From positions 1-5,301 of the forward strand of contig CANHOY010000127.1 of NCBI GenBank assembly GCA_947462495.1: 5,301 nt of DNA, written 5' to 3'. The stretch comes from Bacteroidota bacterium. GTDB lineage: Bacteria > Bacteroidota > Bacteroidia > Chitinophagales > Chitinophagaceae. A program made the position numbers and the translations under genes. The first letter of the stretch is position 1, and every line of letters starts with the position of its first letter. This document shows, piece after piece, positions 1 to 5,301 of the stretch. A model generated the notes under the pieces. The model was not told where the DNA came from. It searched no databases and saw only the letters and a list, made by a program, of their open reading frames with translations.

Positions 1-1604
1 ACTGCAAATTTAAATGTACCAGCTGCTGAGTGTTTTAATGCGGTTTCTAAATACAGGGTGTAGTCGTCCCAACATTTTCTTAATAGTTCCATACTTAATG
101 GAAGAGATTCGATTACTTCTTCTATTTCGTATTGCTCACCGTATTTTTTTTGTAAAACAGCCAATAAATTTTTCTTATTGCCCTCTTTGGAACTTATAGT
201 AGTGTTAGGGTTTGGAGCAGTTGGAATGGATGCGGTGGCGACCTTTGTTGGTGAAACTATTGAAGTTTCCATTGGTGCCTCCAATGTCAACTCCAAGGCA
301 GCCACTCTAGGAAGCGCCATTTCGGATGCAATAGGCGCAATAGGTTCTTTGTTCTTATTTTTCGCTACAGGGGCAGTTTCAATAATTAATTTAGCCTCTT
401 GGTTAACGGAAATATTACTTAAAGGAAGAATTTTTTTTAATCGAATGGGGTAGTGGCTCTCAACTAGTTTTTTTTTTACTAGTTGGTTATCTTCCATGCT
501 CAACTCAATGGCTTGTTGTAAAAAATTTAATTTTATAATGGCCATCTCCACATGTAATCTTTTATTTCGAGCCATTTTAAATTGAATCTCTGCTTCATTT
601 AATAAGTTTAAGGCACTTACTAAATAAGGAGTACTTATAGCTGCTGCAGTTGTGAGATATTGTTCTCTCCAGCCTTCAATAGACTCTAATAATTGTGCAC
701 TTGCGGGATCCTTGCAAACCAATAAGTTTCTAATAAAGCTAGCCAGTCCATATAATACCATATCGCCTTCGAATCCTTTTTGGTTAATTTCATCGTATAA
801 TAACATCGCACTTGTTAAATCCTGCTTTACTAAATAATCAAGTAGTTTAAAAAAGTAAGCTTCGTCTAAAATATTTAAGTGCTCTAAAGTATTAGCATAG
901 GTTAATTCTCCATTGGAAAAACTAACTATTTTATCTAAAATACTTAATGCATCTCGCATACAGCCTTCGCTTTTTTGGGCGATTAATTGTAATGCATTTT
1001 TTTCAGCTTTAATATGCTCTTTACCAATAATTTCTTCTAAATGAGCAACGGTGTCATTGGAGTTAATACGTCTAAAATCAAAAATTTGACACCTACTTAA
1101 AATGGTAGGTAATATTTTGTGTTTTTCTGTAGTGGCTAAAATAAAAATTGCATAAGGAGGAGGTTCTTCCAAAGTTTTCAAGAAGGCATTAAAGGCACTG
1201 GTACTTAACATGTGTACCTCATCCACAATATATACTTTGTATTTACCTGCTTGCGGTGCAAAGCGAACTTGTTCTACGAGGGTTCTGATATCATCTACTG
1301 AATTATTGCTAGCTGCATCTAATTCATGAATATTTAAACTGCCCCCTTTTTCAAAAGAAACACAACTTTCACAGGTATTGCAAGCTTCTCCTTCTTTAGT
1401 GACATGGGTGCAATTAATAGTTTTAGCAAGAATTCTTGCGCAGGTAGTTTTACCCACACCTCTAGGCCCACAAAACAAAAAAGCATGTGCTAAATGATTG
1501 TTTAAAATGGCATTCTTTAACGTGGTCGTAATGTGCGACTGTCCCACCACTGTATTAAAGTTTTGGGGCCTATATTTTCTAGCTGAAACAACAAAATTTT
1601 CCAT
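1..1604 (-). CDS. dnaX: DNA polymerase III gamma/tau subunit (clamp loader ATPase), C-terminus cut by window edge
   Basis: This is the motor subunit of the clamp loader, an AAA+ ATPase that opens the beta sliding clamp and places it on primed DNA; the long tau form also ties polymerase to the DnaB helicase in model bacteria. I translated it by hand from ATG at 1602-1604 and found no in-frame stop down to base 3, giving 534 residues; the true end lies outside the window. The start MENFVVSARKYRP is the usual DnaX beginning. Visible features: Walker A GPRGVGKT (46-53), zinc-module cysteines C65, C75, C78 and C81, Walker B with DEVH (128-131), sensor 1 ATTE (157-160), SRC motif with the arginine finger (170-172), sensor 2 GCMRDAL (214-220), helical domain III to about 365. 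A Pro/Ala/Thr-rich linker (about 410-470) leads to a small charged tail domain from about 476. A slippage-type A10 run lies at codons 376-379, exactly at the domain III/linker border. No Shine-Dalgarno is seen. Identification is very firm. Confidence 0.97.
   Translation of the reverse strand, partial: MENFVVSARKYRPQNFNTVVGQSHITTTLKNAILNNHLAHAFLFCGPRGVGKTTCARILAKTINCTHVTKEGEACNTCESCVSFEKGGSLNIHELDAASNNSVDDIRTLVEQVRFAPQAGKYKVYIVDEVHMLSTSAFNAFLKTLEEPPPYAIFILATTEKHKILPTILSRCQIFDFRRINSNDTVAHLEEIIGKEHIKAEKNALQLIAQKSEGCMRDALSILDKIVSFSNGELTYANTLEHLNILDEAYFFKLLDYLVKQDLTSAMLLYDEINQKGFEGDMVLYGLASFIRNLLVCKDPASAQLLESIEGWREQYLTTAAAISTPYLVSALNLLNEAEIQFKMARNKRLHVEMAIIKLNFLQQAIELSMEDNQLVKKKLVESHYPIRLKKILPLSNISVNQEAKLIIETAPVAKNKNKEPIAPIASEMALPRVAALELTLEAPMETSIVSPTKVATASIPTAPNPNTTISSKEGNKKNLLAVLQKKYGEQYEIEEVIESLPLSMELLRKCWDDYTLYLETALKHSAAGTFKFA
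461..485 (-). other. Candidate programmed slippage/frameshift element in dnaX (A10 run inside an inverted repeat)
   Basis: On the coding strand the arm CAACTAGT (485-478) is followed by ten A residues (477-468), and the last A begins the matching arm ACTAGTTG (468-461). The result is a perfect 8-bp stem with nine A residues in the loop. The frame reads V376-K377-K378-K379-L380. A -1 shift, or one extra A in the mRNA, gives Lys-Thr-Ser then TGA at 462-460 (381 aa). A +1 shift, or one A lost, gives Asn then TAG at 466-464 (379 aa). Either product keeps all AAA+ motifs and domain III and drops the linker and tail, which matches a gamma subunit. E. coli dnaX (ribosomal frameshift at an A-rich heptamer) and Thermus dnaX (transcriptional slippage on an A9 run) are known precedents. 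Whether slippage happens here is inference. Each arm contains ACTAGT, itself palindromic, so the arms are also near-direct repeats. Confidence 0.65.
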
Positions 1605-1633
1605 ACTTGACGCGCAATATACACATTCAAAAT

Positions 1634-1641
1634 CAAAAGTA
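1634..1641 (-). promoter_or_regulatory. Candidate dnaX promoter, Bacteroidota -7 box
   Basis: The minus strand reads TACTTTTG, an exact match to the Bacteroidota -7 consensus TAnnTTTG. It ends 29 bases before the dnaX ATG, which would leave a leader of roughly 20-25 nt, a plausible distance. I do not see a clear TTTG -33 element at the expected spacing upstream; the nearest sequence is A/T- and G-rich. The element is therefore half supported, and dnaX may also receive read-through from the upstream genes. Confidence 0.4.
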
Positions 1642-1667
1642 AAGCTCCCCTAATTAAATCTTATCCC

Positions 1668-1681
1668 CTATTTATAAATAG
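1668..1681. repeat. Perfect 14-nt palindrome in the gap between the GNAT gene and dnaX
   Basis: CTATTTATAAATAG is identical to its reverse complement. It lies 10 nt past the stop codon of the GNAT gene and about 27 nt upstream of the candidate dnaX -7 box. It could be a binding site for a dimeric regulator, or the stem of a weak transcript end. As a hairpin it is very AT-rich, has no free loop and no following U-tract in the direction of transcription, so a strong intrinsic terminator is unlikely. Chance is possible in an AT-rich gap. Confidence 0.35.
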
Positions 1682-1691
1682 CGAATTGGGC

Positions 1692-2876
1692 TTAGTCTTT
1701 TACGCTGTAATCCATCATGGGGTGCCTTTCAAATGGGGTATTGTTTGGATTAAACACATGCCTGTAAGTGACCATTTGTCTGCTAGGTATCCCGCCTAAA
1801 CTTTTATAAATATTTACCATTTTAGGATTCCAATCGGCCGCCCAACCCATTTCATATTGTTTGTATATATTGGATTCATGCAGCCATAAATCGCAAGCAT
1901 AAATTAAAAAACTGTCCACCCCCAAAGCTTGATATTTAGGAACTACCCCAAAAGCCAAGCCTGTTAATTTAGTATTGCTTTTATTCCATTTCATCCATAG
2001 TAAGCGTAATTTTTGTATCCAACCAAGTTGACCATTAAAATATTTGAAATATTGATTTAAGTCAGGAATATTAATAAACATCGCAATGGGTTCTTCTTTA
2101 TAATAGGCAAACCAAATGACTCTTTCGTCCATGACTGCTTTTAGAGAATTAAATAACTTTATGATTTGTTCATAGGTTATAGCTTTGGCTTCTCCATGTT
2201 GTGCCCAAGCACTATTGTAAATGGTCACAAAATCTTTTGCAAATTTTTGCAAATTGTTTTTATCTAAATGAATTGCTCTGTAATCTGCCTTGGCTTTAAA
2301 TTTATTATAACGTTCTTCAAATTTAGGTGGTAGGCCGTCTTCAATATTAAGTTTATAATAATATTGGTTGTAAAAGTTTTCAAAACCATATTGGGTAAGC
2401 AAGGCTTCATAATAGGGTGGGTTATAGGACATGCCATACATGGGCTCTTCTTCAAATCCTTTTACCATGAGTCCCCACCATTTGTCACGATCACCAAAAT
2501 TAATAGGTCCATCCATGGCCTGCATTCCATTTTCTGACAACCATTTTTTAGCGGTGTCGAAAAGTAATTGGGCTGCTGCAAAATCATCGGTGCAATCAAA
2601 ATAACCAACACAACCTACTGGGAATTCCGTGCCCTTATTTTTATAACTTGAATAATAAAAAGCAGCTATACGACCAATGGTTTCACCTCGTTCATTTTGT
2701 ACCAACCATCTTTTGGCATTTCCTTGTTGGAATAATTTGTTTTTAGTTTTGTCAAAAACCTCAGACACTTCTTTATTCAATGGCCTAATATAATGGGGGT
2801 TGCCTTTATTTAATTGGGCATTGATTTCTAAAAAAGCGATTTCGAGTAAAGGGGTATTGACTTCAAGAATTTTCAT
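1692..2876 (-). CDS. GNAT-fold acyltransferase-like protein of unknown substrate (YghO-like family)
   Basis: This is a 394-aa soluble protein without signal peptide or membrane segment, resembling the YghO-like family often annotated as GNAT N-acetyltransferase or hypothetical protein. Two GNAT-like halves can be seen. The N-terminal half (about 55-170) has the strand GETIGRIAAF, then VGYFDCTDD and a helix ending near W112, followed by the family signature MDGPINFGDRDKWWG (121-135) and YNPPYYEALLTQYGF (151-165). The C-terminal half (about 205-375) has FGVVPKYQALGVDS (309-322), which resembles the acetyl-CoA loop (Q316, G319), and a helix with N350, M353 and LGG (360-362), the usual end of a GNAT core. 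The N-terminal half lacks an obvious cofactor loop and may be structural or bind substrate. The ATG follows the rsmE stop by 9 nt, so the two genes are very likely co-transcribed. The substrate cannot be told from the sequence; the tandem layout recalls FemX-type aminoacyltransferases, but I would not assign that role. Confidence 0.8.
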   Translation of the reverse strand: MKILEVNTPLLEIAFLEINAQLNKGNPHYIRPLNKEVSEVFDKTKNKLFQQGNAKRWLVQNERGETIGRIAAFYYSSYKNKGTEFPVGCVGYFDCTDDFAAAQLLFDTAKKWLSENGMQAMDGPINFGDRDKWWGLMVKGFEEEPMYGMSYNPPYYEALLTQYGFENFYNQYYYKLNIEDGLPPKFEERYNKFKAKADYRAIHLDKNNLQKFAKDFVTIYNSAWAQHGEAKAITYEQIIKLFNSLKAVMDERVIWFAYYKEEPIAMFINIPDLNQYFKYFNGQLGWIQKLRLLWMKWNKSNTKLTGLAFGVVPKYQALGVDSFLIYACDLWLHESNIYKQYEMGWAADWNPKMVNIYKSLGGIPSRQMVTYRHVFNPNNTPFERHPMMDYSVKD

Positions 2877-2885
2877 TGCTTGAAA

Positions 2886-3587
2886 TTAGAAATTTTTTAA
2901 TACACTTAGTGCAAATAAACCAGCTGTTTCTGTTCTAAGTCGAGTGGGGCCTAATTGAATGGCTTGGCAACCATTTTGAAGGGCCAATTCAATTTCAGGC
3001 TTACTAAAATCACCTTCAGGGCCTATCAATAAAAGGCAATCCTGTGCTGCTTTCACTTTTTTAATATCCATTTTATCACCTGGTTCACAATGGGCTATTA
3101 ATTTTTGCGCGTTTTTTTGTTGGGCAATAACTTCTTTGAAGGGGATGGGAGTGTTTAATTGTGGAAGCCAAGTTTGCCTACTTTGTATCATAGCCGACTG
3201 CACAATGTTTTGCATACGATCTAATTTGAATTTTTCAAATAGGGTACGCTCGCAAATCATGGGAACAATTACTGTTACACCCATTTCAGTAGCTTTCTCA
3301 ATAAGCCATTCCAATCGAGTGACATTTTTTAGTAAAGCAATACCTAAGGTTAAACTTTGCGTTGGAGCAGCAAATTTTTTCTCAGCTAAAATGGTCACAA
3401 GCGTATTTTTTTTATGAGCTGCTGTAATGCTTGCTTCAAATAAATATCCTTGACCATTGGTTAAATCAATTCGATCGCCATCTTGCATTCTTAATACTTG
3501 AACGCAATGTTTACTACTAACTTCACTTAAAGTAAAATTGGTGTTGCCCGAAAGTAAATGAGGTTCGTAGAAATAAGGGACAGGCAT
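2886..3587 (-). CDS. rsmE: 16S rRNA (uracil(1498)-N(3))-methyltransferase
   Basis: RsmE uses S-adenosylmethionine to methylate N3 of U1498 in helix 44 of 16S rRNA, near the decoding site of the assembled 30S subunit. The 233-aa length is close to the family norm. Residues 1-70 form the PUA-like RNA-binding domain (MPVPYFYEPH start, SKHCVQVLRMQDGD at 25-38). The SPOUT knotted methyltransferase domain follows from about 75: LLKNVTRLEWLIEKATEMGV (85-104) with the conserved Lys/Glu pattern, CERT (112-115), SAMIQSRQTWLPQL (131-144), and the two cofactor-binding loops LIGPEGDFS (187-195) and LGPTRLRTETA (212-222). The usual family form is GPEGGF, so Asp replaces a Gly at 193, a tolerable change. 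It starts 12 nt after the dnaB stop and ends 9 nt before the GNAT gene, which suggests one operon. There is no Shine-Dalgarno, as is common in Bacteroidota. Confidence 0.95.
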   Translation of the reverse strand: MPVPYFYEPHLLSGNTNFTLSEVSSKHCVQVLRMQDGDRIDLTNGQGYLFEASITAAHKKNTLVTILAEKKFAAPTQSLTLGIALLKNVTRLEWLIEKATEMGVTVIVPMICERTLFEKFKLDRMQNIVQSAMIQSRQTWLPQLNTPIPFKEVIAQQKNAQKLIAHCEPGDKMDIKKVKAAQDCLLLIGPEGDFSKPEIELALQNGCQAIQLGPTRLRTETAGLFALSVLKNF

Positions 3588-3599
3588 GTTGATTAAATT

Positions 3600-5168
3600 T
3601 TAAAAAGGCTGGTCGTCGTTGATGCCTTCGTCAAATTCTCCGCCATTCATTTTGCTGCCTTGAATAAAGAAGCGTCCTCCATCACCCGTACCGCCATTGT
3701 TGGCGCCAGATTGAATAGGTTTGTAATTATTGCCTAGTCCAGGAATACCGCTATCACCTTCCCACTCTTCGAAACGTTGAATGTCTAAATTGGCTCTTAA
3801 TTTAATTAGGTCTAATCGACCATTTCTATGCTTTGCAATTCTAATATGTGTTTCTCCTTGGGTGCTTTCTCCCATTTCATTACTCATTACTTCGTAATAC
3901 TCCGGACGGTAAATAAACATCACCATATCGGCATCTTGCTCAATGGCACCCGACTCACGTAAGTCACTCAATTGAGGCATCTTACTTTCTTTTCTAGTTT
4001 CCACCGCACGACTTAATTGAGACAAGGCAATGATGGGAATATTTAATTCCTTAGCCAAAGCTTTTAAACTTCTTGAAATATTACTAATCTCTTGTTCACG
4101 ATTTGAATTTCTATCTCCCGATCCACTCATTAATTGTAAATAGTCAATAATAATTATTTTAACGTGATGCTTATTCACTAGTCTTCTTGCCTTAGCTCTA
4201 AATTCAAAAATATTTAATGCAGCAGTATCGTCAATATATATAGGGGCTTGCTCTAATTTTTTAATACCCTTACTATGCAATTGTTGGTATTCGTAATCTT
4301 CTAATTTTCCTCTAGAAATTTTTTCCATTTTAATTTCACTCTCCGCACTTAAAATACGTTGCACTAATTGGGAGGCACTCATCTCTAAACTAAAAAAGCC
4401 AACTGCTTGTGGTTTGGTAGGATGCAAAGCCGCATTGCGGGCCAAGTTTAATGCGAATGCGGTTTTACCCACTGAAGGCCTTGCCGCTAAAATGATTAAA
4501 TCGGTAGGTTGCCATCCATAAGTAATTCTATCTAGGGAAGTGAATCCACTTGGTACTCCCGATATTTCATCTTTCTGTGTTCTTAATAAATCAATTCTAG
4601 TTACCGCATGCGCTAAAGCATCTCCAATGTCTACGAAATTTTTCTTTAAATAATTATTCGTGATATTGAACATTTTAGTTTCGCTATCATCTAATAAATC
4701 AAATACATCGGTGCTGTCTTCGTAAGCGTTGGCAATGACTTCGCCGCTGATTCTTATTAATTCTCTTTGAATAAATTTTTGTAAAACAATTCTACCATGT
4801 GCTTCAATGTTCGCGGTGGAAACTACTACGTTGGTTAATTTTGAAATATAATAGGCGCCGCCAATAATATCAAGTTGTTCTCGTGTTTTTAGTTCCTCCA
4901 CCATGGTCAGCATATCAATGGGCATATTTTGTTGCTGTAAGCCCTGCATGGCCGTAAAAATTAATTGATGTGCTTCAATGTAAAAACATTCTGGTTTAAG
5001 TATTTCACTTATGGTATCAAAAGCGCTTTTGTCTAATAAAATAGCCCCTAAAACCGCTTCTTCCAATTCTCTAGCTTGTGGTGGAATTTTTCCATACATC
5101 ATGGAACTAATATCTACTGAGGTACTTTTCTTTTTAGTTCTATTGGTATTTATACTGGGAAGGGCCAT
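3600..5168 (-). CDS. dnaB: Replicative DNA helicase DnaB
   Basis: DnaB is the hexameric 5'-3' helicase that unwinds the replication fork and recruits primase. The protein has 522 aa, somewhat longer than the approximately 450-470 aa of many homologues because of extensions at both ends. It has a Lys/Ser-rich lead (1-27), the N-terminal domain beginning PPQARELEEAVLGAILLD (29-46) to about 170, a linker, and the RecA-type motor from about 200: Walker A ARPSVGKTA (229-237), catalytic Glu in SLEMS (E262), Walker B IIIIDYLQLM (338-347), LSQLSR (382-387), DLRESGAIEQDADMV (402-416) and KHRNG with the expected arginine finger (446-450, R448). No intein interrupts these motifs. A Gly/Asn-rich tail (471-510) ends in an acidic tip, FDEGINDDQPF, similar to the SSB C-terminal peptide. 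ATG at 5168 is the first good start; no Shine-Dalgarno is visible. It is probably the first gene of an operon with rsmE and the GNAT gene. Confidence 0.97.
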   Translation of the reverse strand: MALPSINTNRTKKKSTSVDISSMMYGKIPPQARELEEAVLGAILLDKSAFDTISEILKPECFYIEAHQLIFTAMQGLQQQNMPIDMLTMVEELKTREQLDIIGGAYYISKLTNVVVSTANIEAHGRIVLQKFIQRELIRISGEVIANAYEDSTDVFDLLDDSETKMFNITNNYLKKNFVDIGDALAHAVTRIDLLRTQKDEISGVPSGFTSLDRITYGWQPTDLIILAARPSVGKTAFALNLARNAALHPTKPQAVGFFSLEMSASQLVQRILSAESEIKMEKISRGKLEDYEYQQLHSKGIKKLEQAPIYIDDTAALNIFEFRAKARRLVNKHHVKIIIIDYLQLMSGSGDRNSNREQEISNISRSLKALAKELNIPIIALSQLSRAVETRKESKMPQLSDLRESGAIEQDADMVMFIYRPEYYEVMSNEMGESTQGETHIRIAKHRNGRLDLIKLRANLDIQRFEEWEGDSGIPGLGNNYKPIQSGANNGGTGDGGRFFIQGSKMNGGEFDEGINDDQPF

Positions 5169-5301
5169 AATGAATCAACTATTTTCTACTGCGAAAATCA
5201 ACCCAAATTGGGACTTCATGAAATTTAGTTTTGCAAGTTGCTTATGCACAGGCGGTTTACATGGGAAATGCACAAAATAGTAGGGTTATTCACGGGTTTT
5301 A
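5169..5301. other. Region upstream of dnaB, no gene supported
   Basis: These 133 bases should hold the dnaB leader and promoter. On the minus strand I find only imperfect matches to the Bacteroidota -7 box: TAAATTTC (one mismatch, around 5217-5224) and the TACTATTTTG stretch near 5275-5284, whose TA-to-TTTG spacing is wrong. Neither has a clear TTTG partner upstream within the window. An 11-nt interrupted palindrome, CCCAA-A-TTGGG, sits at 5202-5212. Nothing here looks like a tRNA or a conserved small RNA. Confidence 0.4.

Noticed and set aside
178..453. Open plus-strand frame (91 aa) that looks like a Gly/Ala/Val-rich membrane protein
   Set aside because: It is antisense to the Pro/Ala/Thr-rich linker of dnaX; the hydrophobic look is what such codons give on the other strand. 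No homology or upstream signal supports it.
468..477. A10 run as a sequencing error or a true frameshift mutation in dnaX
   Set aside because: The zero frame stays open for 126 more codons with the expected linker and tail composition, so ten A residues is the correct count for the long form.
2264..2455. Second minus-strand frame inside the GNAT gene
   Set aside because: Overlaps the real gene in another frame; low-complexity Asn/Ile/Lys content typical of an AT-rich shadow.
3136..3417. Open plus-strand frame of 93 aa within rsmE
   Set aside because: Lies wholly antisense to the well-conserved SPOUT domain of rsmE; no recognisable domain.
3600..5168. Possible intein in dnaB, a common insertion target
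   Set aside because: Walker A, Walker B and the other helicase motifs are continuous and normally spaced; no splicing motifs are present.
5202..5212. CCCAA-A-TTGGG interrupted palindrome upstream of dnaB
   Set aside because: Only 5-bp arms, no second copy and no clear promoter next to it; chance is a sufficient explanation.
5011..5280. Open plus-strand frame of 89 aa running from antisense of dnaB into the upstream gap
   Set aside because: Two thirds lie opposite the dnaB N-terminus and the rest shows no domain or start signal.

Overview
The window reads as a stretch of a low-GC Bacteroidota chromosome, probably Chitinophagia-like. The main reasons are the styles of the DnaB, DnaX and RsmE proteins, AT-rich coding with many AAA and TTA codons, starts without Shine-Dalgarno sequences, and an exact match to the Bacteroidota -7 promoter box (TAnnTTTG) ahead of dnaX. 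The placement below phylum level is inference. All four genes lie on the minus strand, so the window is transcribed from high to low coordinates. I see no mobile element, CRISPR array, tRNA or rRNA.

Layout in transcription order: (i) 5301-5169, a short AT-rich stretch upstream of dnaB with no supported gene; (ii) 5168-3600, dnaB, the complete replicative helicase (522 aa); (iii) 3587-2886, rsmE, the 16S rRNA m3U1498 methyltransferase (233 aa), 12 nt after dnaB; (iv) 2876-1692, a 394-aa GNAT-fold protein of unknown substrate (YghO-like), 9 nt after rsmE; (v) 1691-1605, an intergenic gap of 87 bp holding a perfect 14-nt palindrome and a candidate dnaX promoter; (vi) 1604 to beyond base 1, dnaX, the clamp-loader tau/gamma subunit, open for 534 codons and cut by the window edge. 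The tight spacing suggests that dnaB, rsmE and the GNAT gene form one operon, with dnaX possibly having its own promoter.

Two replisome genes therefore sit within 2 kb of each other, DnaB (fork helicase) and DnaX (whose tau form couples polymerase to DnaB in model bacteria), with a ribosome-modification enzyme and an uncharacterised acyltransferase-like protein between them.

The most notable signal is inside dnaX. Directly after the domain I-III (gamma) part, the coding strand has a run of ten A residues whose flanks form a perfect 8-bp inverted repeat, so that nine A residues lie in the loop. A one-base slip in either direction reaches a stop within three codons and would give a 379-381 aa protein, a clean gamma form. 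Dual tau/gamma coding by slippage is known for E. coli and Thermus dnaX; this element looks like an independent version. A second observation is that DnaB ends in an acidic Asp-Asp-Gln-Pro-Phe tip resembling the C-terminal peptide of SSB.
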